DNA from: Thermoleophilaceae bacterium
GTDB lineage: Bacteria > Actinomycetota > Thermoleophilia > Solirubrobacterales > Thermoleophilaceae
NCBI GenBank assembly: GCA_030447725.1
Contig: JAUJOQ010000003.1
Coordinates: 270,397-334,396, forward strand
Length of the DNA stretch: 64,000 nt
Reading direction: 5' to 3'
In this document: one piece after another, positions 1 to 8,209 of the stretch
Layout: every line of letters starts with the position of its first letter
Numbering within the stretch: position 1 is the first letter of the stretch
Made by a program: the position numbers and the translations under genes
The notes under the pieces: generated by a model
What the model saw: the letters and a program-made list of their open reading frames with translations, nothing else
What the model was told of the DNA's origin: nothing
Database searches by the model: none

Positions 1-618
1 GAGATTGTCGGCGAAGATCGTGAGCCGGTCGAGATCTGAGAACTCGACCACCCCCGCCAGCGCAAGGTCGTTAGGCACGATCTGGGCTCGCTTGAAGAAG
101 CCGGGGTCGTCGAAGAAAGGCATGCCGGCGACCAGCTGCTCGGCGAGTCGCTGCGCCGATCCGCCGGCCGCCTCGACCACGCCGAGCGCGCTTCGCTCTC
201 CGAGAAAGGCGCCGAGATCGTTGAGGGCACGCGCGTAGAGGGCCATCAGCTCGTGACCCTGCTCCTGGCCGAGCACGCCGGCGATGGTCGCGGCGTCCAG
301 CGACCGCAGACCGGCCGCCGTCCACGGCCCCTGCGACCGAAACCGGTCCGCCAGCGCCCAGGCCACCGTGCCATAGCCCGAGCAGCCCGGCCGCTTGCGC
401 AGCGTCGGAAACCATCCGGAGCCGAAGTTGATGGCATCGAGGGTGAGCAGGTACGCCGCCACGGCGTCACGGCTGCCCTCCAGGTAGTGACACTCGGGGT
501 CGAGCATGGGTTCGGGACCCGGGAGCACATCGCCCAGGCGGTCGAGGTCGATGCTCACCGAGCCGGCGCCGGCGGCGATGGCGGCGCCGGACCGGCGCAC
601 GTTCTCGCACAGCGGCAT
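1..618 (-). CDS. queuosine salvage (DUF2419/Qng1-type) protein, C-terminus cut off by window edge
   Basis: The reverse strand is open from an ATG at 618 to base 1 (206 codons) without a stop. The translation has a DAINFGSGWF segment near residue 61. Its visible C-terminal part reads FFDDPGFFKRAQIV, then a DL, then FSDLDRLTIFADNL. That order (KRAQ, DL, F-D-LT-FAD) is the C-terminal signature I associate with the queuosine 5'-phosphate N-glycosidase family, which releases queuine for tRNA modification. The extreme C-terminus lies outside the window. The gene is divergent from the ABC transporter, with 42 bp between start codons. The family call rests on recalled motifs; a divergent member with another nucleoside substrate is possible. 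Confidence 0.68.
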   Translation of the reverse strand, partial: MPLCENVRRSGAAIAAGAGSVSIDLDRLGDVLPGPEPMLDPECHYLEGSRDAVAAYLLTLDAINFGSGWFPTLRKRPGCSGYGTVAWALADRFRSQGPWTAAGLRSLDAATIAGVLGQEQGHELMALYARALNDLGAFLGERSALGVVEAAGGSAQRLAEQLVAGMPFFDDPGFFKRAQIVPNDLALAGVVEFSDLDRLTIFADNL

Positions 619-648
619 CCGCCAAGCCTGCCACGGCCGGCCGGCTCC

Positions 649-654
649 TACACT
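649..654 (+). promoter_or_regulatory. -10 box TACACT, leaderless promoter
   Basis: TACACT ends 6 nt before the GTG start at 661, the spacing expected if transcription begins at the start codon. No convincing -35 is seen. It supports 661 as the start of the ABC ATPase. Confidence 0.5.
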
Positions 655-660
655 CCGGCG

Positions 661-1497
661 GTGCCCGCCGCTCTGGCCGCTACCGGCTTGCAGAAGCGCT
701 ACGGCAGCGCCGAGGCGCTCGTCGGGGCCGATCTCCGCGTGGAGGAGGGTCAGCTGCTCGGTCTCCTGGGACCCAACGGCGCCGGCAAGTCGACGCTGGT
801 CAAGATCGCCTGCGGCCTGGTGCGCCCCAGCGCGGGCGGCATAGAGGTGCTGGGCGTGCCCGCGGGCTCGATCGAGGCGCGGCGCGGGATCGGCTACCTG
901 GCCGAGCTGTTTCGCTTCCCCGGATGGCTCAGCGCCGACGAGCTGCTCACCCTTCACCAGCGACTGGCCGGCTCGGACGGCGCCGAGGCCGAGCGCGCCG
1001 AGCTGCTGGCCCTCGTCGGCCTGGCCGACGCCCGCGCGGTGAAGGTCGAGGCGATGTCGAAGGGCATGCAGCAGCGGCTGGGCATCGCCCAGGCGCTGGT
1101 GGGCTCGCCGCGGCTGTTGCTGCTCGACGAGCCGACCAGCGCGCTCGACCCGGTGGGACGCCGGATCGTCCGCGACCTGCTGCAGGAGCTGCGCTCGCGC
1201 GGGGTGGCGGTGCTGCTGAACTCGCACCTGCTGTCAGAGGTCGAGCTCGTGTGCGACCGGGTGGCGATCATGCTGGACGGCCGGATCGTGGAACAGGGCG
1301 CGCCGGCTGAGCTGTCGCGCCCGCGCGGGGTGGAGATCGAGACCGCTTCCGGCACGCAGGTCTACGAGGGGGCGGGGCGCGACGACGTGCCGCGGATCGT
1401 GGCCGAGCAGGTGCACGCGGGAGGGCAGGTGTACGGCGTGCGGGTGCTGTCGTCGACCCTGGAGGACACCTACCTCGAGGCGGTGAGCGGAGGGTGA
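661..1497 (+). CDS. ABC transporter ATP-binding protein (ABC-2 type)
   Basis: 278 residues. Nucleotide-binding subunit that should power the membrane partner encoded next. Walker A GPNGAGKST lies at residues 37-45, an ABC-signature equivalent is seen in MSKGMQQRLGIAQAL, and Walker B plus D-loop read LLLLDEPTSALDP, followed by the H-loop NSHLL. The open frame extends far upstream, but homology begins at GLQKRYG. The GTG at 661 follows a -10 box by 6 nt, so the longer frame is not used. Its stop overlaps the next GTG (GTGA), so the two subunits are cotranscribed. The substrate cannot be told from sequence. Confidence 0.92.
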   Translation: MPAALAATGLQKRYGSAEALVGADLRVEEGQLLGLLGPNGAGKSTLVKIACGLVRPSAGGIEVLGVPAGSIEARRGIGYLAELFRFPGWLSADELLTLHQRLAGSDGAEAERAELLALVGLADARAVKVEAMSKGMQQRLGIAQALVGSPRLLLLDEPTSALDPVGRRIVRDLLQELRSRGVAVLLNSHLLSEVELVCDRVAIMLDGRIVEQGAPAELSRPRGVEIETASGTQVYEGAGRDDVPRIVAEQVHAGGQVYGVRVLSSTLEDTYLEAVSGG

Positions 1498-2357
1498 GCG
1501 GGGTGCGCGTGGTGGCGGCCTACGCGCTGCAGGAGAGCCTGCGCCGCCGGGTCTTCACCGTCGTCCTGATCCTCACGGCGGTGTTCCTCGCCCTCTACGG
1601 GTGGGGCGCCTCTCTCGCCTTCGACGAGGTGACCACGTTCTCCGGCGAGGGCGAGCAGGGCAACCCGGTGGACGCCGAAGTGGTGACCGGTTCGACGATC
1701 TTCGGCCTGGCGATGTTCTCGACGCTGTTCCTCGGCGCCGTGCTTGCTGTCTTCCTGACGCTCAGCGCCGTGCGCGGAGACGCCGAGCGGGGGCTGCTGC
1801 AGCCGCTGGTGGTGAGGCCGGTGGGGCGCACGCAGATGCTCGCCGGGCGGTTCGTGGCCGCTGCCGGGGTGTGCGCGGCCTACGTCGGCGCCGTCTATGT
1901 GGTGGCGATGCTGATCACCGGCGCCGTCGGCGGCTGGTGGCCGGATCGCGTGTTGGAACCCGGGCTGGCGCTCGCCTCGGCGGTGGTGGTGATCGCCGCG
2001 ATCGCGCTGCTGGGCTCGATCTTCCTCTCGGCCACGGCAAACGGGATCGGGGTGTTCATGGTCTTCGGCGCCGGCCTCGCCGCCGGGCTGCTGGGCCAGA
2101 TCGGTGAGGCGCTGTCCTCGAACCGGCTCGAGGACATCGCCGAGGTGACGGCATGGCTGCTGCCCTTCGAGGCGCTCTATCAGTCCGGGCTCGACGCCCT
2201 GACCGCCGACGCCCGCGGCTTCACCGACTTCGCGGTCCAGCTCGGGCCCTTCGGCGGCGCCGACGAAGGCGGTCCGCTGCTGTGGGTCTGGGCGGCGGTC
2301 TACGTCGGCCTGATCGGACTGGCGGCGCGCGCAGGATTCGCCCGGCGCGATCTCTGA
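1494..2357 (+). CDS. ABC-2 type transporter permease
   Basis: 287 residues with about six hydrophobic segments: near residues 20-40, around 75-90, 125-145, 165-180, 185-200 and a last one near 265-280. This is the usual layout of ABC-2 export permeases. The GTG start overlaps the stop of the ATPase gene by 4 nt, which makes the pair a single export system. Specificity is not predictable. Confidence 0.85.
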   Translation: MSGVRVVAAYALQESLRRRVFTVVLILTAVFLALYGWGASLAFDEVTTFSGEGEQGNPVDAEVVTGSTIFGLAMFSTLFLGAVLAVFLTLSAVRGDAERGLLQPLVVRPVGRTQMLAGRFVAAAGVCAAYVGAVYVVAMLITGAVGGWWPDRVLEPGLALASAVVVIAAIALLGSIFLSATANGIGVFMVFGAGLAAGLLGQIGEALSSNRLEDIAEVTAWLLPFEALYQSGLDALTADARGFTDFAVQLGPFGGADEGGPLLWVWAAVYVGLIGLAARAGFARRDL

Positions 2358-2375
2358 GCGCTCCGACCCCCGCTC

Positions 2376-2381
2376 TATCCT
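2376..2381 (+). promoter_or_regulatory. -10 box TATCCT, leaderless promoter of pcrA
   Basis: TATCCT ends 7 nt before the GTG at 2389. No Shine-Dalgarno sequence lies between them, so a leaderless mRNA is likely. Confidence 0.5.
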
Positions 2382-2388
2382 CGGATAG

Positions 2389-4671
2389 GTGACCACCGCG
2401 CTCGCTCCGGAGGCTCTTCTAGAGGGTCTCAACGACCCCCAGCGGGAGGCGGTGTCTCACGGAGAGGGGCCGCTGTTGATCCTCGCCGGCGCCGGGTCGG
2501 GCAAGACCCGCGCGCTCACTCGCCGGATCGCCTATCTCGTGGGCACCGGTGCGGCCCGGCCGAGCGAGATCCTCGCCATCACCTTCACCAACAAGGCGGC
2601 GGCGGAGATGCGTGACCGCGTCGAGGCGCTCGTGGGCGCGCGCGCGCGGGCGATGTGGGTGATGACCTTCCACTCCGCCTGCGCCCGGATCATGCGCTCA
2701 GACGCCGAGCGGCTGGGCTACACCCGCGGCTTCACGATCTACGACGAGGCCGACTCCGTCCGGCTGGTCAAGCAGTGCGCCGCTGAGCTGGGCGTGGACC
2801 CCAAGCGCTTCCCGCCACGCGGGCTCAAGCGTCAGATCTCAGACGCCAAGAACGGCCTGCTCGACGCCGAGGCCTATCGGCTCAAGGTGAGCTCCTACTT
2901 CGAGCAGACCGCCGCGGAGGTCTACGAGCTCTACGAGAAGCGGATCCACGCCATGAACGCGATGGACTTCGACGACCTGCTGTTTCGCTGCGTCAACCTC
3001 TATGAGCTGTTTCCCGAGGTGCTCGACCGCTACCGCCGCGCCTTTCGCCATGTGCTGGTCGACGAGTACCAGGACACCAACCACGCCCAGTACCGCTGGC
3101 TGCGGCTGCTGAGCGAGGAGCACCGCAACCTGGCGGTCGTCGGGGACGATTTCCAGGCTGTCTACAGCTTCCGTGGCGCCGACATCAGGAACATCCTCGA
3201 CTTCGAGCAACACCACCCCGATGCCAAGGTGATCAAGCTCGAGCAGAACTACCGCTCGACCCAGACCATTCTCGACGCGGCCAACGCGCTGATAGCCAAC
3301 AACCGGTCGCAGAAGGCCAAGCATCTGTGGACCGACCTCGGTCAGGGGGAGCCGATCCACGTCCGCGAGCTAGAGGACGAGCACGCCGAGGCGCGCTTCG
3401 TCGCGGGCGAGATCGAGCGTTACGTGGAGGGCGGCGGCTCGCGCGACGACGTGGCCGTCTTCTACCGCGCCAACGCCCAGAGCCGGGTGCTCGAGGACAC
3501 GCTGGTGCGCTACGGGGTGAGCTATCAGGTGATCGGCGGCACGCGCTTCTACGAACGCGCCGAGATCCGCGACGCGCTGGCCTATCTGACGCTGCTCACC
3601 AACCCGCAGGACGTGGTGTCCTTCCAGCGCGTCGTGAACTCACCGCGGCGCGGCATCGGCGACACCTCGCAGGCGCGGATGGTGTCCCACGCCGACACGA
3701 TCGGGGAGCCGATCTTCGACGTGGCCATGACCCCCGAGGACGTGCCGGGGCTTGGAGCTGCCGCCATCAAGGCGGTGGGGCGCTTCATGGACACGATGGG
3801 CAAGCTGCGCGACCGCGCCGGGGGCGAGGAGCGCAGCCCGACCGGTGATCGGGCGAGCACCGCAGCCGGACCCTCGGTGGGGGACCTCCTGCAGGAGACG
3901 CTCGACGACACGGGCTACATCGCGGCCTTGGAGGCCGAGCGCACGATCGAGGCGCAGGGCCGCCTGGAGAACCTCGAGGAGCTGGTTGGCGTGGCGCGCG
4001 AGTACGACGCGAGCGCTGACGAGCCGTCCGTTGAGGAGTTTCTCCAGCAGGTGGCGCTGTTCACGCAGGCCGACGACCTCCGCGACGACGAGGGGATCGT
4101 GAAGCTGATGACCCTCCACAACGCCAAGGGGCTCGAGTATGAGCTGGTGTTCATGATCGGGATGGAGGACGGGATCTTTCCCCACTCGCGCTCGATCGAG
4201 GCGGGGGACGTCGAGGAGGAGCGCCGCCTCTGTTATGTGGGTGTCACGCGCGCGCGCAGGGAGCTTTTCCTCACCCACGCGCGCACACGGGCCCTCTATG
4301 GCGGGCGCGAGTGGAACGTGCCGAGCCGGTTCCTCGGCGAGATACCCGACCAGCTGACCGACGCCGACTCGCAGCCCGGCGCGCGCCGGTCGGCCGGGAT
4401 GTGGACCGGCGCGGGAACGACCTCCTGGGGCGGCGCCCCCAGCTCCGCCCCGTCCGTCCCGGCGGCTCCCGGCCCCTCGGCGAGCTTCTCGATGGGCGAC
4501 GACGTGACCCACGCCAAGTTCGGCGAGGGGGTGGTCACGGGACTCGAGCCGGGCGGCCTGGTGGTGGTGCGCTTCAGCTCTGACGGCATGGAACGCAAGC
4601 TGATGGCCGACTACGCGCCGCTCAAGAGAAGAGAGCGAGGGGGGACACCGCCCCCCCTCGCAACACCGTGA
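2389..4671 (+). CDS. pcrA: ATP-dependent DNA helicase PcrA/UvrD
   Basis: 760 residues, a full-length superfamily 1A 3'-5' helicase acting in repair and in clearing proteins from DNA. A Q-motif region precedes Walker A AGAGSGKT at residues 33-40. Motif II reads VDEYQDTN, motif IV QNYRSTQTIL, motif V LHNAKGLEYELVF and motif VI CYVGVTRARREL. The last ~60 residues (GDDVTHAKFGEGVV onward) form the Tudor-like domain typical of PcrA, which in known homologues contacts RNA polymerase. A Gly/Ser/Pro-rich linker precedes that domain. The gene overlaps folD by 4 nt (GTGA). Confidence 0.95.
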   Translation: MTTALAPEALLEGLNDPQREAVSHGEGPLLILAGAGSGKTRALTRRIAYLVGTGAARPSEILAITFTNKAAAEMRDRVEALVGARARAMWVMTFHSACARIMRSDAERLGYTRGFTIYDEADSVRLVKQCAAELGVDPKRFPPRGLKRQISDAKNGLLDAEAYRLKVSSYFEQTAAEVYELYEKRIHAMNAMDFDDLLFRCVNLYELFPEVLDRYRRAFRHVLVDEYQDTNHAQYRWLRLLSEEHRNLAVVGDDFQAVYSFRGADIRNILDFEQHHPDAKVIKLEQNYRSTQTILDAANALIANNRSQKAKHLWTDLGQGEPIHVRELEDEHAEARFVAGEIERYVEGGGSRDDVAVFYRANAQSRVLEDTLVRYGVSYQVIGGTRFYERAEIRDALAYLTLLTNPQDVVSFQRVVNSPRRGIGDTSQARMVSHADTIGEPIFDVAMTPEDVPGLGAAAIKAVGRFMDTMGKLRDRAGGEERSPTGDRASTAAGPSVGDLLQETLDDTGYIAALEAERTIEAQGRLENLEELVGVAREYDASADEPSVEEFLQQVALFTQADDLRDDEGIVKLMTLHNAKGLEYELVFMIGMEDGIFPHSRSIEAGDVEEERRLCYVGVTRARRELFLTHARTRALYGGREWNVPSRFLGEIPDQLTDADSQPGARRSAGMWTGAGTTSWGGAPSSAPSVPAAPGPSASFSMGDDVTHAKFGEGVVTGLEPGGLVVVRFSSDGMERKLMADYAPLKRRERGGTPPPLATP

Positions 4672-5546
4672 GCGCGGAGATCATCGACGGCAAGGCGATC
4701 GCCGCGCAAGTGCGCGAGCGTGTGGCGAGAGAGGTGCGCGAGCTGCGCGCATCAGGGGCCGACCCCGGCCTGGCCACCGTCCTCGTGGGCGACGATCCGG
4801 CTTCTCACGTGTACGTGCGGATGAAGCGCGAGGCGTGCGAGGAGGTCGGGATCACCCCGATTCACCACGAGCTCGACGCCGCCACGCCCGCGGATGAGCT
4901 TCGCAACCTGCTGGCGGCGCTCAACGAAGATCGGGCCGTAACCGGCGTCCTGCTGCAACTCCCGCTCCCGGCGCACCTCGATCCCAACGAGATGACCGGG
5001 TTGATCGCCGCGGAGAAGGACGTGGACGGGCTCACCCCGCTGAGCGCGGGATTGCTGGCCCAGGGCCGGCCGAGCCTTGTGCCGTGCACGCCCGCGGGCG
5101 TGATGGAGCTGCTGGCCCACGCGCGGGTCGCACTTGAGGGCGCACGCGCCGTGGTGATCGGCCGCTCCCAGCTGGTGGGCAGGCCGATCACCCAGCTGCT
5201 CCTCGCCGCCGACGCCACCGTCACCCAATGCCATTCGCGCACGCGTGACCTGGCCGCCGTGTGCCGTGAGGCGGACGTGCTGGTGGTCGCGGTCGGGCGC
5301 CCGGGCACGGTGACCGGCGAGATGGTGGCCGAGGGCGCGGTGGTGATCGACGTGGGCACCAGCCGCACCGACGACGGTCTCGTCGGCGACGTGGACTTCG
5401 AGTCGGCGGCCGCCAAGGCGAGGGCGATCACGCCGGTGCCCGGCGGCGTCGGCCCGATGACGATCGCGATGCTGCTCTCCAACACGGCGCGAGCCGCGCA
5501 GATGCAGCTGCACGGGTCCGGCTCTCCCACCCCCGCCGCCGGATAG
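4668..5546 (+). CDS. folD: bifunctional methylene-THF dehydrogenase / methenyl-THF cyclohydrolase
   Basis: 292 residues, the usual FolD length. It interconverts 5,10-methylene-, methenyl- and 10-formyl-tetrahydrofolate with NADP. Visible are the substrate loop VYVRMKREACEEVGI with the catalytic lysine, GVLLQLPLP, the EKDVDGL motif, the dinucleotide-binding VVIGRSQLVGRP and the C-terminal signature TPVPGGVGPMTIAMLL. It is translationally coupled to pcrA by a GTGA overlap, so it probably depends on the pcrA promoter. Confidence 0.95.
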   Translation: MSAEIIDGKAIAAQVRERVAREVRELRASGADPGLATVLVGDDPASHVYVRMKREACEEVGITPIHHELDAATPADELRNLLAALNEDRAVTGVLLQLPLPAHLDPNEMTGLIAAEKDVDGLTPLSAGLLAQGRPSLVPCTPAGVMELLAHARVALEGARAVVIGRSQLVGRPITQLLLAADATVTQCHSRTRDLAAVCREADVLVVAVGRPGTVTGEMVAEGAVVIDVGTSRTDDGLVGDVDFESAAAKARAITPVPGGVGPMTIAMLLSNTARAAQMQLHGSGSPTPAAG

Positions 5547-5549
5547 CCT
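5544..5549 (+). promoter_or_regulatory. -10 box TAGCCT, leaderless promoter
   Basis: TAGCCT, overlapping the folD stop codon, ends 7 nt before the ATG at 5557. Confidence 0.45.
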
Positions 5550-5556
5550 GCGCCCC

Positions 5557-6060
5557 ATGGACCTGCGCAGGCTCAGGGCCGGGGAGTGGATCGCCGCGTC
5601 GGCGGGCGTCGTGCTGATCGTGTCGCTGTTCCTGCCGTGGTATCAGGCCGGGCCGTTCGACGCGACCGCGTGGGATGCCTTCGCGGTGATCGACGTGCTC
5701 CTGTTCGTCGCCGGAGCGATCGGCATAGGCTTGCTGCTGATCGCCGCATCGCAGGCGACCCCGCCCGTGGGCGTCGCCACCCAGGCGCTCGCGTTCCTGA
5801 TCACGGCACCGATCGCCGTGGCCACGCTCGTCCGTGTGCTCAACCTGCCGGGCGACCTCGACGCCGCCGGCGCAGGCCGCACCGCGATCGCCTGGATCGG
5901 GCTGCTCGCTGCCGTCGGCGTCGCCGTCGGATGCCTGGTGGCCATGCGCGACGAGCGCATCAGTCCGCCCGGCCGGCCCACCGATGCCACCGGCCTCCCG
6001 ATCGACGCCCAGCCGGCGATCGAGACGCTGCCGGCGCCGCCTCGCGGCGCCTCCTCGTGA
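5557..6060 (+). CDS. small four-helix membrane protein of unknown function
   Basis: 167 residues with four predicted membrane helices (about residues 12-28, 45-65, 70-92 and 107-128) and a polar C-terminal tail rich in Pro and Asp. A short loop after helix 1 contains PWYQAGPFDATAWDAF; similar W-rich loops occur in small actinobacterial membrane proteins of unknown role. It has its own leaderless promoter and overlaps the next gene by 4 nt, so the two are probably a unit. I do not recognise a function. Confidence 0.75.
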   Translation: MDLRRLRAGEWIAASAGVVLIVSLFLPWYQAGPFDATAWDAFAVIDVLLFVAGAIGIGLLLIAASQATPPVGVATQALAFLITAPIAVATLVRVLNLPGDLDAAGAGRTAIAWIGLLAAVGVAVGCLVAMRDERISPPGRPTDATGLPIDAQPAIETLPAPPRGASS

Positions 6061-6611
6061 GCTTCGGGCGGCTGCCGCGCGCCAACATCATCGCGGCGGC
6101 GGCCGCACTGGTGCTGCTGTTCGTGATGGCGCTCGACTGGTACAGCACCGTCGCGGGCAAAGAGGCCCGGCGGATCGAGGCCCTGTCGCAGCCCGAGGGC
6201 GCTCTGAGCGGCACGCCCGAGCGGCGGATCCAAGAGGAGGCGCGCTTCAGCGCCGAAGACGCCGAGAAGAACGCCTGGCAGGTCTCGGGCGCGCTCGATC
6301 GGCTCATCCTGCTCGGTCTGCTCGCCACCGTGCTCCTGACGCTCGGCGGCGTCTTCTTGCGCGCGGCATCGAAGCGGTCCGGCGCTCCCGTCACGCCCAG
6401 CGTGCTGGGTGGGCTTGCGGCCACCGTCACCGCCGTGCTGGTGGCCTACCGGCTCTTGGACCAACCCGGCCTCGACGAGGCCACCACCGTCGAGTCCGGC
6501 CTGCCGCTGGCACTGGTGGTGCTGGGGGTGATCGCCCTGTCGAGCCGCGCGGCGATGCGCGAAGAGGAGCCGGGTCGGCTCAGCCGCCCGCCTCGGTCTC
6601 CGCCAGCTTGA
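6057..6611 (+). CDS. membrane protein of unknown function
   Basis: 184 residues. The GTG at 6057 overlaps the previous stop (GTGA). Hydrophobic helices lie near residues 10-28, 80-98, 112-130 and 143-160. Between helices 1 and 2 is a charged ~45-residue segment (KEARRIEALSQPEG and following) that is probably outside the membrane. Its 3' end overlaps the convergent gene on the other strand by 32 bp. It likely works with the preceding membrane protein; no function is assigned. Confidence 0.7.
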   Translation: MSFGRLPRANIIAAAAALVLLFVMALDWYSTVAGKEARRIEALSQPEGALSGTPERRIQEEARFSAEDAEKNAWQVSGALDRLILLGLLATVLLTLGGVFLRAASKRSGAPVTPSVLGGLAATVTAVLVAYRLLDQPGLDEATTVESGLPLALVVLGVIALSSRAAMREEEPGRLSRPPRSPPA

Positions 6612-7059
6612 GGCTGGAGGCGCGGACGCCCTCGAAGTGCCGGCGCTGTACCTTGACCGCCCAGTCCGACAACTCGCTGACGGCACCGTCGCCGAGCGTC
6701 CTTGCCATCGTCTGCACTATCTCCCAGTGGCCCAGCTCCCCGGCCTCGGCCATCGTGAGGAACTCGAACCCGTCGAGTGCCTCCTCCTCTCCCTCGAGGT
6801 AGGCCTCGCGCATATCCGCCGCTTCGCTCTTGGTCTCCGCTGCCTTCTCGCGGATCGCGGTCTTGCGCCCCTCGAGCGTGTCGACGTGGGCGTCCGTGCG
6901 GCGCTCGGTCTCCGCCGCATCCTCGCCCATCCCCATCAGCTGCTCGCGGAAGTCGCCGGCGTCCTCCATCCCGGCCACGTGGGCGGTGGTGTCCTGGGCA
7001 GCCTGCGCGAGGCCCAGCACCTCGGCCAGCTTCTCGTCGAGCGGTGTCAGGTCGGCCAT
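6580..7059 (-). CDS. all-helical protein, possibly ferritin-like
   Basis: 159 residues, almost entirely charged amphipathic helix and rich in Glu, Ala and Lys. An E-x-x-H pair occurs in AGELGHWEIV and further Glu-rich helices precede it, which would suit a ferritin-like four-helix bundle, but I cannot confirm metal ligands. The start is set by a good Shine-Dalgarno (GGAGGAG) just before the ATG at 7059. Its 3' end overlaps the convergent membrane protein gene. It may be a stress-related protein; this is inference only. Confidence 0.65.
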   Translation of the reverse strand: MADLTPLDEKLAEVLGLAQAAQDTTAHVAGMEDAGDFREQLMGMGEDAAETERRTDAHVDTLEGRKTAIREKAAETKSEAADMREAYLEGEEEALDGFEFLTMAEAGELGHWEIVQTMARTLGDGAVSELSDWAVKVQRRHFEGVRASSLKLAETEAGG

Positions 7060-7130
7060 CTTCTCCTCCGGATAGGTGGGCGGATTCGGGGCCTGGTTGC
7101 CCGAACCGGCATCTGGGGAAACGACGGGCC

Positions 7131-8066
7131 ATGACCACGGCGGCCGCAGTCCCTCGCACGCACGGGGAGTTGGAGGGCGACGAGGCGCTCGAGACCCTTC
7201 GCCGAACGGGCCGGCGCCGACTCGCGCTGGACTCGGTCGCCCGGTTTCGGGCCGCGGACGGCTTCAGCCACTCCAGGGCGCTCGCCTTCCAGGTCACGCT
7301 GACGCTCCTGCCGGCGCTGATCGCAGTGGTGGGTCTGGCCGAGGCACTCGGGCAGGAGACGTTCCGCCGGGTGGTTCAGGAGACCATCAACGCGCTGGCC
7401 CCGGGGGCCGCCGGCGACATCCTCACCGAGGCGCTGCAGCAGGGAACCAGCAGCGCGGCGCGGGAGTCGGGCGAGACGGCCCTCGTCGCGGGATTCATAG
7501 CCGCCGTGGCAGCCGGCACCGCCGCGATGGCGCAGGTGGAGCGCGGGGCCAACCGCATATACGGGGTGGAGCGCGACCGACCCTTCATCCGCAAGTACGC
7601 GATGGCCTTGCTGCTCGCCCTGTCGGCGGGCGTCCTCGGCCTGCTCTCGCTGGTTCTGCTGGTGGGAGGCACCGCCATCCGAGAGGCCGTCGACGGCGGC
7701 GAGACGTTCGACCTCGTGTGGAGGATCGCGCGCTGGCCCGTGGGCCTCGTCTTCGTCGTGGCCTCGGTGTCGCTGTTGCTCGAGTACTCGCCTCGCCGCC
7801 GCCAACCCGAGGCCTCGTGGCTGGCCTTCGGGGCCGCCGCCGCCGCGGCGCTCTGGCTCGTGTTCATGGCCCTGCTGGCCCTCTACATCGACGCCACCGA
7901 CTCCTTCGGCGCCACCTACGGCCCGCTCGCCGGCACGATCGGCGTGCTGCTATGGAGCTTTCTCACGTCGATCGCGCTCTTCCTCGGACTGGCCTTCGCC
8001 GCCCAGCTGGAGGCGGTGCGCGCAGGCGTGCCCATCCCGCGCACCGACCGCGACGAGAACGGCTGA
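7131..8066 (+). CDS. YihY/BrkB family membrane protein
   Basis: 311 residues. After a ~45-residue cytoplasmic N-terminus come the family's typical elements: an amphipathic segment with FSHSRALAFQVTLTLLPALIAVVG, then five more hydrophobic helices, and a final segment YGPLAGTIGVLLWSFLTSIALFLGLAFAAQ split by small residues. Proteins of this family were once annotated as ribonuclease BN, but they are integral membrane proteins of unsettled function. The frame is open upstream of 7131, but the ATG fits the family's N-terminus. Confidence 0.85.
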   Translation: MTTAAAVPRTHGELEGDEALETLRRTGRRRLALDSVARFRAADGFSHSRALAFQVTLTLLPALIAVVGLAEALGQETFRRVVQETINALAPGAAGDILTEALQQGTSSAARESGETALVAGFIAAVAAGTAAMAQVERGANRIYGVERDRPFIRKYAMALLLALSAGVLGLLSLVLLVGGTAIREAVDGGETFDLVWRIARWPVGLVFVVASVSLLLEYSPRRRQPEASWLAFGAAAAAALWLVFMALLALYIDATDSFGATYGPLAGTIGVLLWSFLTSIALFLGLAFAAQLEAVRAGVPIPRTDRDENG

Positions 8067-8209
8067 GCGGCGCCTGTATCCGCCTACCGCCACGGCCATT
8101 TCGACAGGCGACTTGCACCGTGATGCCGTATGGTCGCTCGCCGGACTGGCAAGACGGGCCTGCGTGCACCCGCCGGCCGCGACCCCGAGACGGAGGACTG
8201 ATAGCTGCG

